This document shows, piece after piece, positions 7,928 to 19,781 of a DNA stretch of 64,000 nt (the first letter of the stretch is position 1; each line of letters begins with the position of its first letter). This stretch comes from Acidiferrobacterales bacterium (GTDB lineage Bacteria; Pseudomonadota; Gammaproteobacteria; Arenicellales; JAJDZL01): assembly GCA_028820695.1 (NCBI GenBank), contig JAPPIB010000025.1, forward strand, positions 1 to 64,000. The letters run 5' to 3'. The position numbers were made by a program, and so were the translations under genes. The notes under the pieces were generated by a model. The model saw only the letters and a list, made by a program, of their open reading frames with translations, did not search any database and was not told the origin of the DNA.

Positions 7928-8703
7928 GTTCGCAATGCTATGAGTTTCTTGATTTCCGCTATGGCCTTGCCCGGATTAAGATGCTTTGGACAAGTGTTGG
8001 TACAGTTCATGATGGTATGACAGCGGTAAAGACGAAATGGATCCTGAAGTTCATCAAGTCGGTTACCGACCGCTTCATCGCGGCTGTCTGCGATCCAGCG
8101 ATAAGCCTGCAAAAGAATAGCGGGCCCAAGGTAGCGATCGCTGTTCCACCAGTAACTCGGGCAACTTGTTGAACAGCAGGCGCATAGAATACACTCGTAG
8201 AGTCCATCCAGTTGCTGTCGCTCATCAATTGACTGTAGATTCTCCCGACTTGCCGAAGGAACGGACTGTTGCTGCAACCACGGCTTGATTGATTCGTACT
8301 GGGCGTAAAAATGGGTAAGATCAGGCACCAGATCCTTGACGACAGGCAGGTGTGGCAAGGGGTAGATCCTGACGGCTGATTTGAGTTCGGCGATGGGCTT
8401 GATGCAGGCCAACGTATTGGTGCCATTGATGTTCATCGCACAAGAACCACAAATTCCTTCTCGACATGACCTGCGGAACGTCAGGGAGGGGTCGATCTCA
8501 CTTTTGATCTTGATCAATGCATCAAGCACCATGAAACCGCAATCATCCAAGTCGACTTCAAACGAGTCGAGTTTGGGAGATGAATCGTCTTCCGGGTTCC
8601 AGCGATAAATCTTAAAGACCCGCTTGCGCTTCACCGAACCCGGCAAGGTGTGCTGTTCGCCCTGAACAACTGTTGAGTTCTTTGGAAGTCTGATTTTTGC
8701 CAC
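7924..8703 (-). CDS. sdhB: Succinate dehydrogenase iron-sulfur subunit
   Basis: SdhB (259 residues) carries electrons from SdhA to the quinone. The 2Fe-2S motif is CREGICGSC, the 4Fe-4S ligands lie in [16 protein letters not shown], and the 3Fe-4S ligands in [18 protein letters not shown] choose the GTG at 8703 as start because it has a good ribosome binding site (AGGGGA, 9 bases upstream) and gives the usual family length; the frame can be extended to 8748 into the end of sdhA. It lies 19 bases after sdhA and overlaps sdhE by four bases. Confidence 0.95.
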   Translation of the reverse strand: MAKIRLPKNSTVVQGEQHTLPGSVKRKRVFKIYRWNPEDDSSPKLDSFEVDLDDCGFMVLDALIKIKSEIDPSLTFRRSCREGICGSCAMNINGTNTLACIKPIAELKSAVRIYPLPHLPVVKDLVPDLTHFYAQYESIKPWLQQQSVPSASRENLQSIDERQQLDGLYECILCACCSTSCPSYWWNSDRYLGPAILLQAYRWIADSRDEAVGNRLDELQDPFRLYRCHTIMNCTNTCPKHLNPGKAIAEIKKLIALRT

Positions 8704-8722
8704 GGTTACGGTTTCCCCTATT

Positions 8723-10513
8723 TCAGTAGACTCTTGCCCGAGGTGCAATCAAGTCAACCTCTTCGGTCAATGTGTACAGGTGCACGGGTCGGTAGTCCAG
8801 CTCAACTGTTCCATCGCCGCCAAACCACGACAACGTGTGTTTCATCCAGTTTTCATCATCCCGTTCGGTATAGTCATCCCGGGCGTGCGCCCCTCGGCTC
8901 TCTGTCCGATTCGCTGCAGAGATGACAGTTGTCAGTGCCTGGCGCATCAAATTATCCAATTCCAATGTCTCTACTAGATCCGTGTTCCAGATCAGGGAGC
9001 GATCGGTAGTGCAGATATCGTCCATGTCGTTCCAGACATCTAGCAACTTGCGGACACCCTCATCCAACAATTCCTGCGTGCGAAATACGGCGCAGTGAGT
9101 CTGCATGATTCTTTGCATGCGGTCCCGAATCTGCGAAGTCGGGCTGTTGCCTGAACTGAATCTGAGGCGGTCGAAGTGCTCAATGGCCTCTACTTCAATA
9201 TTTCGCGGGAGAGAACGTCTGGCTTCCGTTCCGTCCACCAGCTGTCTGGCACGCACGGCTGCCGAACGACCGAACACAACGAGGTCCAGCAAAGAGTTGG
9301 AGCCAAGACGATTAGCGCCGTGGACAGAAACGCAACCGGTCTCACCGATTGCCATCAACCCCGGGATTACGCAATTGTCATCACCATCTTTACGGGTGAC
9401 AACCTCGGCCTTATGATTGGTCGGTATTCCACCCATGTTATAGTGAACGGTCGGTAACACCGGAATCGGAGTGGCGGTCGCGTCGACTCCGGCAAATATT
9501 CTCGCGGTTTCCGTAATGCCGGGCAATCTTTCGTGAATCACTTCAGGTCCGAGGTGTTCCAGGTGCAGATGAATGTGATCAGCTCGCGCACCGACGCCCC
9601 TGCCAGCATTGATTTCCATTGTCATGGATCGGCTGACCACATCCCGCGAAGCCAGATCCTTGGCATTTGGAGCGTAGCGTTCCATAAACCGCTCCCCGTC
9701 AGAATTTGTAAGGTAACCGCCCTCGCCTCTCGCACCTTCAGTGATCAGACAGCCTGATCCATATATCCCGGTCGGATGGAACTGTACAAATTCCATATCC
9801 TGCAGCGGCAGTCCGGCTCGCAATGCCATGGCATTGCCGTCTCCAGTGCAGGTGTGAGCGGAAGTGCACGAGAAATAAGCTCTTCCGTACCCTCCAGTCG
9901 CCAGTACTACGATTTTGGACTGAAATCGATGCAATGTGCCATCGTCCAGACACCAGGCGAGAACACCACGGCATTCGCCATTGTCCATCAGCAGATCGAG
10001 CGCGAAATATTCAATGTAGAACTCAGCCCGGTGTTTCAACGCCTGTTGATACAAGGTGTGCAGGATTGCATGGCCGGTACGATCAGCTGCCGCACAGGTG
10101 CGCATTGCCTGCCCCTCGCCGAAATGTGTGGTCATGCCCCCGAATGCTCGCTGATAGATGCGCCCGTCTTCTGTTCTTGAAAATGGCACGCCATAGTGCT
10201 CCAGTTCAATCACCGCTTCCGGCGCTTCCTTGCACATGTATTCGATTGCATCCTGATCACCGAGCCAGTCAGACCCCTTTACGGTGTCATACATATGCCA
10301 TCGCCAATCATCCTCACTCATATTTCCAAGCGCGGCACTGATACCGCCCTGTGCAGCAACAGTGTGACTCCTGGTGGGGAATACTTTGGTAATGCATGCT
10401 GTGGACAGGTTTTCAAACGCAGCGCCGAAAGTCGCCCTGAGCCCGGCACCTCCCGCACCGACGACTACCACATCATAATTATGATCGATGATCTTGTAGG
10501 AACTGATACTCAC
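8723..10513 (-). CDS. sdhA: Succinate dehydrogenase flavoprotein subunit
   Basis: SdhA (596 residues) oxidises succinate to fumarate in complex II. The FAD fold is [11 protein letters not shown], and the histidine that carries FAD covalently is in [11 protein letters not shown] (His50). The substrate site is seen in [10 protein letters not shown] and in the [10 protein letters not shown] block, and the C-terminal [19 protein letters not shown] segment is typical. It follows sdhD with an 8-base gap and precedes sdhB, the usual sdhCDAB order. Confidence 0.97.
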   Translation of the reverse strand: MSISSYKIIDHNYDVVVVGAGGAGLRATFGAAFENLSTACITKVFPTRSHTVAAQGGISAALGNMSEDDWRWHMYDTVKGSDWLGDQDAIEYMCKEAPEAVIELEHYGVPFSRTEDGRIYQRAFGGMTTHFGEGQAMRTCAAADRTGHAILHTLYQQALKHRAEFYIEYFALDLLMDNGECRGVLAWCLDDGTLHRFQSKIVVLATGGYGRAYFSCTSAHTCTGDGNAMALRAGLPLQDMEFVQFHPTGIYGSGCLITEGARGEGGYLTNSDGERFMERYAPNAKDLASRDVVSRSMTMEINAGRGVGARADHIHLHLEHLGPEVIHERLPGITETARIFAGVDATATPIPVLPTVHYNMGGIPTNHKAEVVTRKDGDDNCVIPGLMAIGETGCVSVHGANRLGSNSLLDLVVFGRSAAVRARQLVDGTEARRSLPRNIEVEAIEHFDRLRFSSGNSPTSQIRDRMQRIMQTHCAVFRTQELLDEGVRKLLDVWNDMDDICTTDRSLIWNTDLVETLELDNLMRQALTTVISAANRTESRGAHARDDYTERDDENWMKHTLSWFGGDGTVELDYRPVHLYTLTEEVDLIAPRARVY

Positions 10514-10521
10514 GGAACCAG

Positions 10522-10899
10522 CTAACCCAGTGCGACACGCAATATTGAGATTGTGCTGGAAATCACAAGTATCACGGATAGAGACTTGACAGCGAGAATG
10601 GTGCCAACCTTCAACCCTTCATGATGCAGGTAATCTTCCACGACGACTTGGAGGCCAAGCTGTGCGTGGTAGAAAAGCGAAACTATGAATGCGATCAGCA
10701 ATGTTGCCGTGAACGGCGACTCCATCCATGTGCGAACATCAGCGAAGCATTCACCGGTGAGCGCTGAAATTGAGAAGGTAAACCATAATGTCAGCGGAAC
10801 CAATGCCAACGCAGTCAGGCGCTGCCACCACCAATGGGCGGATCCATCCTTAGCCGAGCCAAGCCCGATCACTCTCGCCAATGGAGTCTTGTAGCTCAT
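10522..10899 (-). CDS. sdhD: Succinate dehydrogenase membrane anchor subunit SdhD
   Basis: The 125-residue protein has three membrane segments and the family pattern [17 protein letters not shown] at the N-terminus. The [15 protein letters not shown] segment contains the histidine that coordinates heme b in E. coli SdhD. I choose the ATG at 10899, seven bases after the sdhC stop, because the sequence from [14 protein letters not shown] matches the family start; the frame extends 10 codons upstream inside sdhC. Confidence 0.9.
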   Translation of the reverse strand: MSYKTPLARVIGLGSAKDGSAHWWWQRLTALALVPLTLWFTFSISALTGECFADVRTWMESPFTATLLIAFIVSLFYHAQLGLQVVVEDYLHHEGLKVGTILAVKSLSVILVISSTISILRVALG

Positions 10900-10906
10900 T
10901 GCATGA

Positions 10907-11296
10907 TCAACCGCAAGCCGTGTAACCAACAGTCCAGACGACGATGGTCAGAATGAACGAACAGGTTATTGCAACCCACCCGCTTCGGTAAACTTGCGTG
11001 ATCTCGAATCCTTTACCGGAATCCCAGAAAAGATGTCGGATACCGTTGCACAGGTGATAAAACAAATTCAGAGTCCAGATGAACAGGAACAGGCGACCGG
11101 TGACTCCAGAGAGAAATTCGAATATTCTGTTCGATAAATCAGGGTTGTATGCGATCGCACTGAGCCATAACGCAATCAGAACCGCACCGAAAGCAAGAAC
11201 GACACCCGTAATACGGTGAAGTATTGACATTACGGACGTCAGTTGAGGCCTGTAAATCTGTATATGGGGTGAGACTGGACGATTCGAGGGATTCAT
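10907..11296 (-). CDS. sdhC: Succinate dehydrogenase cytochrome b556 subunit SdhC
   Basis: SdhC (129 residues) anchors complex II and contributes to the heme and quinone sites. The family N-terminus NRPVSPHIQIYRPQLTSVMSI is clear (the SPHLxIY pattern), with the serine and arginine used in quinone binding in SVMSILHRITG, and the heme-ligating histidine in LYHLCNGIRHLFWD. Three membrane segments are visible. It is the first gene of sdhCDAB-sdhE-maeA; its promoter must lie in the gene-poor region 11297-12030. Confidence 0.93.
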   Translation of the reverse strand: MNPSNRPVSPHIQIYRPQLTSVMSILHRITGVVLAFGAVLIALWLSAIAYNPDLSNRIFEFLSGVTGRLFLFIWTLNLFYHLCNGIRHLFWDSGKGFEITQVYRSGWVAITCSFILTIVVWTVGYTACG

Positions 11297-12030
11297 GCCC
11301 GAATTATTTCTCTATAGCCAATATTGCCGGTGGCCGTGCAGATTTGACACTGCTGCGTTCGGAATCTGCTCGGTTCTTATCTGAAACTTCGACATAAGGA
11401 AGAGATCGCATCAGAAATCTATACATCTGCCATTCTTCTCCCAGTCTCCATATCGCGTCGGATCCGGACGCTGACCGTTCGTTGAACCTTCTTTCGAAGG
11501 CTCATGATCGCGTCGTTCAAGTTTTGTAGTTCGCTCGATGTTGAGCGGCTTGCTGCGGTTCTGCTCGTTCAAACTAAATGCCGTGAACCCTTGAAATTGA
11601 ATGACTTGCAACTATTTGAATATTATATCTGTCAATCTAATGCTTGATTGGATGTTTGTAGGTCGATGTTTCGCAATTCAAGATCTGTCGTTGTTCGAAT
11701 TTCTTCCACGATTGACGAATGCAAGATTAAACGGCGGTAATTCGAAAGGAATAACCTTTCAAGTGCTTCGACAACTGTAGCCTGGCGATCGCATCGGACT
11801 CGATCCGTGGAGTATCGTTTAGAATTCGAACAGGCGATGTTGTGTATCATCTTGACTTGGACACGTAGTTGGCGATTGCTGCGGCGCTTCACAGAATCCA
11901 CTTCAGAATTGATTTATTATTTAATTAAAACAATCAATAAACCATAATTATTAAAGTAAAAGCCAAGTAATCAGCTCTCTGGATGAGTCGCTGACAGGAA
12001 ACAATCTTTTTGACGGGCCGACAGGGGAAA
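11297..12030. other. Gene-poor divergent region between sdhC and ygfZ
   Basis: About 730 bases separate divergent sdhC and ygfZ and should carry both promoters. Two minus-strand frames (11411-11611, 66 codons; 11632-11901, 89 codons, GTG start) lack ribosome binding sites and recognisable sequence, so I leave them out. The stretch 11905-11965 is strikingly AT-rich compared with its surroundings and contains TTTAATTAAA (11920-11929) and an inverted pair ATTGATT (11908-11914) / AATCAAT (11932-11938); it may be a regulator-bound promoter area. Confidence 0.4.
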
Positions 12031-12948
12031 ATGAAAATAACCAGACTCAACCACTACGGTACTGTTTGCGTATCTGGTGCCGATGCCGACAATTTTCTGC
12101 AGCGTCAGTTCACCAGCGACATATGCGAGATCACCTCTGAACGTGGTGGCATCTCGGCATATCTGAATCCGAAGGGTCGTATTCTTGCCAATTTCATCAT
12201 TTTCAGGAAAGACGATAGTTTCTATCTGATCTTGTCCGCAGATCTTGTGGAATCATTCTCAGATCGATTGCGGAAGTTTGTATTTCGAGACAAAGTCAAC
12301 ATTTCGATCCAGTCAGAATCGCAGATTGTGGGGGTGCTGAATGACGAACGGATGGGATTGTCTGATCTGCTCCCGGATCATGCGTTTCACGTGATGCATG
12401 ATGATTTTTTCACATATATTCGAGTGCCTGGAATACCCAGACGAATCGCTGTGTACGGTGACAAACGCAATTTTGAGCGTTACTCAGGACAGTTCGACGA
12501 AAGTCTCACGGCTCAATGGAAGCAGGCTGACATTGACTGCATGCATCCGCTCATCAATTCATATACCACGGAAGAATTGATATTGCAGGCAACCAATCTG
12601 GACCTGACCGGTGCGGTGAGTTTTACCAAGGGTTGCTATCCAGGACAGGAAATTGTCGCGAGGCTGCATTACAAAGGCGGTGTCAACCGACGAATGTTTC
12701 AGGCATCGGTGCCTGGAGATGACCGGTCGCAGTCAGGTTCCCTGATCTACTGTGATGAAGTGCCTGGCAGGCAAACCGGCTCGGTCGTCAATTCTGTGCG
12801 TCCAAATGAGTTTGGAGATAAGAATCTTCTTGTTTCTCTTCCGCTCAAGTTCCTGGGACACGACCGCCTGCGATTGGAGGACGGAACGAACTTGCAATTG
12901 AGGCTGGATGGGATTCCCTATGCGATTCCGGAACTGGAAAGAAACTGA
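12031..12948 (+). CDS. ygfZ: YgfZ, folate-binding Fe-S cluster repair protein
   Basis: The 305-residue product belongs to the YgfZ/GcvT-like family. The diagnostic KGCYPGQEIVAR motif (K-G-C-[FY]-x-G-Q-E) is present at about residues 206-217, and the N-terminal FLQRQFTSDI segment is typical. YgfZ is a cytosolic tetrahydrofolate-dependent protein that supports Fe-S enzymes such as MiaB. The frame can begin at a TTG at 12010, but the ATG at 12031 directly follows AGGGGAAA and begins with the family-like KITRLNHYG, so it is preferred. It stands close to the sdh operon, whose SdhB is itself an Fe-S protein. It converges on ftsB with a 3-base gap. Confidence 0.92.
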   Translation: MKITRLNHYGTVCVSGADADNFLQRQFTSDICEITSERGGISAYLNPKGRILANFIIFRKDDSFYLILSADLVESFSDRLRKFVFRDKVNISIQSESQIVGVLNDERMGLSDLLPDHAFHVMHDDFFTYIRVPGIPRRIAVYGDKRNFERYSGQFDESLTAQWKQADIDCMHPLINSYTTEELILQATNLDLTGAVSFTKGCYPGQEIVARLHYKGGVNRRMFQASVPGDDRSQSGSLIYCDEVPGRQTGSVVNSVRPNEFGDKNLLVSLPLKFLGHDRLRLEDGTNLQLRLDGIPYAIPELERN

Positions 12949-12951
12949 TCT

Positions 12952-13269
12952 TCAGTTATCCGGACCCGGCCGCTTGTCAGTTTCGATAATTCGATAGAAA
13001 ACCTCACCTTCCTTGATCAGTCCCAATTCCATTCTCGCCCGCTCCTCCATAGTTTCGTTATCAGTCTGCAAGTCAATCACTTCCGCTTTCAGTACATCAT
13101 TTCGTTTGGACAGTTCGACGTTGCGCTGCTGTTCCACTTCGATCAACGACCGGGTTTCCTCAAGTGTTGCCACCGAATTCTTCCCGGCCCAGAAAGCATA
13201 CTGGAGACCACCGGCGATTACAGCCAGAACCAAGAAAACGATCAACCTTTTGCCCTTCACGACATTCAC
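12952..13269 (-). CDS. ftsB: Cell division protein FtsB
   Basis: This 105-residue protein is FtsB, a small bitopic inner membrane protein that joins FtsL and FtsQ at the division septum. A short cytosolic N-terminus is followed by one membrane segment (about residues 9-28) and a coiled coil (about 33-75) ending in the conserved [18 protein letters not shown] block. It overlaps the eno stop by four bases, the standard gammaproteobacterial eno-ftsB arrangement, and is the last gene of pyrG-kdsA-eno-ftsB. Confidence 0.93.
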   Translation of the reverse strand: MNVVKGKRLIVFLVLAVIAGGLQYAFWAGKNSVATLEETRSLIEVEQQRNVELSKRNDVLKAEVIDLQTDNETMEERARMELGLIKEGEVFYRIIETDKRPGPDN

Positions 13270-14558
13270 TCCATGCCATCACTGCGGGATTGGGCAGGTG
13301 ACCGCACCCCTCCCAACTGCGACTCTATGCGCAACAGACGATTATATTTGGCAGTTCGTTCGGACCTGCACGGAGCGCCTGTCTTGATCTGACCCGATGC
13401 AGTTGCAACAGCAAGGTCTGCGATCGTGGTATCTTCCGTCTCACCGGATCTATGGGAGATAATCACACGATAGTGCGCATTCTTCGCAATCTGTATTGTG
13501 TTCAGGGTTTCAGTCAATGTTCCAATCTGGTTAAGCTTGACCAGTATTGAATTTGCAATGGAACTGCGAATGCCTTGCTGAAAAATATCCGGATTGGTGA
13601 CGAATACGTCATCACCGACCAGTTGCACTCGTTCTCCGAGCGTTTGCGTGAGATGTGACCAACCTTCCCAATCATTCTCTGCCATTCCATCTTCGATTGA
13701 GACGATCGGATACTGATCAACCCATGAACTGAGTCGATCGGTCAGTTGACCTGAATCCATTGTCATATGTTCCGAACTGAATTCATACCTTTTGTCTGAA
13801 TCACGCCACAGCTCTGAGCTTGCGACATCCAAAGCGATTCCGAAATGCACGCCGGGCTCCCAACCCGCCTTGGCACCAGCTTCACAGATCAGCTGCAAAG
13901 CTTCCTCATTCGACTTCAAGTCTGGCGCAAAGCCGCCTTCGTCACCGACTGCGGTACTGAAACCGCGGTCGTTCAGATACCGGCTCAGTGAGTGGTAAAT
14001 CTCGACCCCCATGAGGACACTTTCCTGAAAACTCGACACGCCATTCGGGACGATCATGAATTCCTGCACATCCAATTGATTGTTTGCGTGAGCCCCGCCA
14101 TTGAGAATGTTGAAAAATGGGGTCGGCAAGGTGACCACATCCTCTGTTGCGAGAAATCGGTACAGCGGCTGTTGCTTTGAGTCCGCGGCAGCCTTGGCAG
14201 ATGCCAGCGAAACCGCCAGAATCGCATTCGCGCCAAGTCTGCTCTTGTTTTCAGTGCCGTCCAGCTCGATCATCAGGTTATCGATTGAAGATTGATCAAA
14301 GGGATTTTCGCCCGACAACGCTGGTCCAATCACATTGTTGACGTTCTCAACTGCATTGAGCACGCCTTTGCCCAGATATCTATCGCGATTTCCATCCCGC
14401 AATTCGACCGCTTCTCTCTCGCCTGTCGACGCGCCGGACGGGACGGCAGCCGTCCCGCGGGCTCCGTCGGACAACACCACCTGTGCCTCAAGTGTCGGAT
14501 TGCCTCTGGAATCCAATATTTCCAGAGCATGAATGGTTTCAATCGAAGAATTGGACAT
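13266..14558 (-). CDS. eno: Enolase
   Basis: Enolase (430 residues) converts 2-phosphoglycerate to phosphoenolpyruvate in glycolysis and is also a degradosome component in some gammaproteobacteria. The sequence shows [10 protein letters not shown], the VPSGASTG loop, [10 protein letters not shown] with the catalytic glutamate, the metal ligands in [12 protein letters not shown] and VGDDVFVTN, the catalytic lysine in LVKLNQIGT, and [19 protein letters not shown]. The ATG at 14558 is preferred to a TTG two codons upstream. It lies 13 bases after kdsA. Confidence 0.97.
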   Translation of the reverse strand: MSNSSIETIHALEILDSRGNPTLEAQVVLSDGARGTAAVPSGASTGEREAVELRDGNRDRYLGKGVLNAVENVNNVIGPALSGENPFDQSSIDNLMIELDGTENKSRLGANAILAVSLASAKAAADSKQQPLYRFLATEDVVTLPTPFFNILNGGAHANNQLDVQEFMIVPNGVSSFQESVLMGVEIYHSLSRYLNDRGFSTAVGDEGGFAPDLKSNEEALQLICEAGAKAGWEPGVHFGIALDVASSELWRDSDKRYEFSSEHMTMDSGQLTDRLSSWVDQYPIVSIEDGMAENDWEGWSHLTQTLGERVQLVGDDVFVTNPDIFQQGIRSSIANSILVKLNQIGTLTETLNTIQIAKNAHYRVIISHRSGETEDTTIADLAVATASGQIKTGAPCRSERTAKYNRLLRIESQLGGVRSPAQSRSDGME

Positions 14559-14571
14559 AGTCAATATCTAT

Positions 14572-17057
<2,486 letters not shown>

Positions 17058-17096
17058 TTAATTCGTTGCAGTTGGATCAGTTTTGAAGCTGAAAAT

Positions 17097-17137
17097 AATC
17101 ATCTTTGGGGATGATTGGACGGATTAATAGATTAGCA
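17097..17137 (-). promoter_or_regulatory. Candidate extended -10 and 5' hairpin upstream of pyrG
   Basis: On the minus strand TGCTAATCT (17137-17129) matches an extended -10 element (TGn then TAATCT). Just downstream, AATCATC (17097-17103) and GATGATT (17110-17116) form a 7-bp inverted repeat with a 6-base loop, so a transcript starting near 17122 would begin with a stem-loop. No good -35 hexamer is seen at the right distance. Confidence 0.3.
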
Positions 17138-17287
17138 CATATCGCATCTGAATTTTGGACAAATTGCGAGTTATTCTTGTTGCAGCGACTTGACTCGAAA
17201 CCGGATAAATCGTTGGCTGATCGGGATGCGAAAATGCCAGACTTGCGCTGATCCTTGCATTCCATCAACCGAAAAAACCGACACGAA

Positions 17288-18655
17288 TCAGTTGTCTGTC
17301 TGTGAAGTCAACTCAATTTGAATGTCAATTCCGTTCTGTCCCGGTTTGACAGCATAACTGTCTGACACCTGCCATGGAACGACAGCGACCAGTTCCTCGT
17401 TGTCATGGATCAGCGGCAAAAGTTTTCGCTCACATGGCGGAATATGGTGTGTCTGCAGCAACTTCTTGAGTTTGCTGAAATGCGATCGACCCGGCATCCT
17501 GAATCGCTCCCCGCCCTTCCTGAATCCGACTGAAACCGGCAGGGAGAGCCGATTGACATCAATACCCTTTCCGATGGCCGGTGTCGGAATCAACCTGAAC
17601 CCTTCATGTTCAAGCACCAAGGGCTCTTCCAGAGTCCACATGAGCTTGTCTTTACGGGGCTTCGGTGTGACATTCGGCGTCAGATAGAGAACTTTCCGAA
17701 ATAGGTACAGCTTGAATCCGTTCCAATCCATTTCGGAATATTCAGCATTCCCGGCGATAGTCGTATCGAGGAAGTTGTCCAGAGTTTGTCGACCGGGTTC
17801 TGCTATCGATTGGCTCCGGATCCAGTAGCGAATCAGATTGATCTGACGCGCCCTGCTCAGTTTTCGCAGTTCAGTCAGTTTCAACTGGTATCCGATCGAC
17901 AGATAAGCAGAGCCGGTCGTGCGGCACGAAGCGGCATCCATCTCAGCAAGCTCATCCAGCAACACGCGCGAGTCCGACAGATTCTCGGCAGATCGGCTGA
18001 TATTCTCAATTGCCGCCCCCCAGTGTTCTTGCATGGTTGGAAGCACCAGGTGACGCAAGTAATTCCGGTCATAACGCAAATCGTCATTGGATGGATCATG
18101 AACGTAGTCCAATTCGTGCTCGGCTGCATAATCAAGAATCTGCTGTTTGCTGAATTGCAACATGGGACGGACCAAAGTGCCCTTCCCAAACGGCGTCGCT
18201 TCCTGTATTGCGGACAATCCCCTGGCACCTGCGCCGCGCATCAGATTCAACATCAGCGTTTCAGCCTGATCATTCCTGTGATGCCCCGTCAATAGAAATT
18301 CCTCTTGTGCAATCTGGCTGTTCAGCCAGGAGTATCGGGCAGACCTTGCTTTGTGCTCGGGCACCCTGTCGGAGCAGGTGAATTGCTCAAGCCGATGGGA
18401 ATGAAACGGTATATTTCGTGAGTGGCAAAAGTCCGCACAAAATTCCATCCAATTCCCGGAATTTGAAAAAATATTGTGATTGATGTGCAAAGCACGCAAT
18501 GAAAACCCGAACCGCTGGTTGGCACAGTGCAACAGATGCATCAATACAACGGTATCCACACCACCGCTGAATGCGACCGCGATGCTCGTCTTGCGGTCGA
18601 GATTGGAATGCTTGGAAAGGACTTCGAGCAGGGATTCTACGTCAAGAGCAGTCAT
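17288..18655 (-). CDS. tilS: tRNA(Ile)-lysidine synthase
   Basis: TilS (455 residues) converts the wobble cytidine of tRNA(Ile2) to lysidine so that it reads AUA. The ATP pyrophosphatase P-loop is FSGGVDT near residue 30 (usually SGGxDS, so Ser is replaced by Thr), followed by HINHN, the LLTGHHRNDQAETLMLNLMRGAG block, and the middle and C-terminal tRNA-binding domains (GFRKGGERFRMPGRSHFSKLKK). It follows accA by 125 bases, the normal order in gammaproteobacteria, and is the last gene of the long rpsB-to-tilS block. Confidence 0.94.
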   Translation of the reverse strand: MTALDVESLLEVLSKHSNLDRKTSIAVAFSGGVDTVVLMHLLHCANQRFGFSLRALHINHNIFSNSGNWMEFCADFCHSRNIPFHSHRLEQFTCSDRVPEHKARSARYSWLNSQIAQEEFLLTGHHRNDQAETLMLNLMRGAGARGLSAIQEATPFGKGTLVRPMLQFSKQQILDYAAEHELDYVHDPSNDDLRYDRNYLRHLVLPTMQEHWGAAIENISRSAENLSDSRVLLDELAEMDAASCRTTGSAYLSIGYQLKLTELRKLSRARQINLIRYWIRSQSIAEPGRQTLDNFLDTTIAGNAEYSEMDWNGFKLYLFRKVLYLTPNVTPKPRKDKLMWTLEEPLVLEHEGFRLIPTPAIGKGIDVNRLSLPVSVGFRKGGERFRMPGRSHFSKLKKLLQTHHIPPCERKLLPLIHDNEELVAVVPWQVSDSYAVKPGQNGIDIQIELTSQTDN

Positions 18656-18780
18656 GGCAGATCACATAGCGGACTCGAATCAGCGCAACCCTTCGCAACA
18701 GCAAAATATCGCGATAGCTGCGTCAGCACGGAACACTCTCGATCAATTGACATCGCAGGTCTTCCCGCTACGAACCGAGT

Positions 18781-19740
18781 TCACTTCGCCGATCGAAATT
18801 CTCCGTAGGACATCAGACGTCGATTGCGCTCAGCAATCAGCTCGTCGAGTTCGATCTCCTTGAGTCGATGCAGTACCGATGCCAGCTCATACTTCAGCAT
18901 GCCCGCTGCCGCATCGTAGTCCCGATGTGCGCCACCCAATGGCTCTGAAATCACTCCGTCAATCAGGCCATTCGCCAAAAGCGCCTTGGAAGTCAGCCCC
19001 ATAACCTCAGCAGCATCTGATGCCCGGCTCGAATCTTTCCACAGTATTGATGCACAACCCTCAGGCGAAATGACCGAGTATGTTGCATACTCCATCATGA
19101 TGACGTGATCCGCAATGCCAATCGCAAGCGCCCCGCCGGAGCCGCCCTCACCGATAACAGTTGCGACAATCGGGCACTTGGCATTTACAAATGTCAGCAG
19201 GTTCGAGGCAATTGCTTCACTCTGACCTCTCGACTCCGCCTCAACACCGGGATAGGCGCCCGGTGTATCGATAAATGTGAAAACCGGCAGCGAAAACCGC
19301 TCAGCCAACCGAACGGCGCGTTGCGCCTTGCGGTAACCTTCAGGTTTTGGCATGCCGAAATTCCTGATAAGCTTGGAGTTGGTGTCACGGCCTTTCTGAT
19401 GTCCGATCACCACCGCACCATGATTCTCGAATGTGGCCAGCCCGGTTACGATGGCAGGATCATCACCAAACATCCTGTCGCCATGAATCTCTCTATAGTT
19501 CGTGAAGATTCGTTCGATGTAATCCAATGTGTACGGTCTGAGCGGGTGACGTGCAAGTTGTGTAATCTGCCACGGTGACAGGGAAGAAAAGATGGACTTG
19601 GTCAGTTTCAGGCTTCTTTTCTCCAGTCGGGAAATCTCGTCGGCCAGGTCCACCCCGTCCTCATCATGAACTCGTCGCAGCTCCTCAATTTTCGCGTTGA
19701 TCTCAGCGACCGATTTTTCAAATTCGAGAAATGCTGTCAT
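18781..19740 (-). CDS. accA: Acetyl-CoA carboxylase carboxyltransferase subunit alpha
   Basis: AccA (319 residues) forms, with AccD, the carboxyltransferase that makes malonyl-CoA for fatty acid synthesis. Recognisable segments are [25 protein letters not shown]-like ([23 protein letters not shown]), [38 protein letters not shown] and [12 protein letters not shown]. It lies 41 bases after dnaE, the classical dnaE-accA pair, and the other acc genes are not in the window. Confidence 0.96.
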   Translation of the reverse strand: MTAFLEFEKSVAEINAKIEELRRVHDEDGVDLADEISRLEKRSLKLTKSIFSSLSPWQITQLARHPLRPYTLDYIERIFTNYREIHGDRMFGDDPAIVTGLATFENHGAVVIGHQKGRDTNSKLIRNFGMPKPEGYRKAQRAVRLAERFSLPVFTFIDTPGAYPGVEAESRGQSEAIASNLLTFVNAKCPIVATVIGEGGSGGALAIGIADHVIMMEYATYSVISPEGCASILWKDSSRASDAAEVMGLTSKALLANGLIDGVISEPLGGAHRDYDAAAGMLKYELASVLHRLKEIELDELIAERNRRLMSYGEFRSAK

Positions 19741-19781
19741 CTTTCGTTCATCCGGCGAATGAATCCCAAAATTCTTGGTTC

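Noticed and set aside
11411-11901. Two minus-strand frames of 66 and 89 codons between sdhC and ygfZ
   Set aside because: Weak starts without ribosome binding sites, arginine-rich and low-similarity products; insufficient support for genes.
17077-17268. 63-codon minus-strand frame upstream of pyrG
   Set aside because: It covers the probable promoter and leader of pyrG and shows no gene-like sequence.
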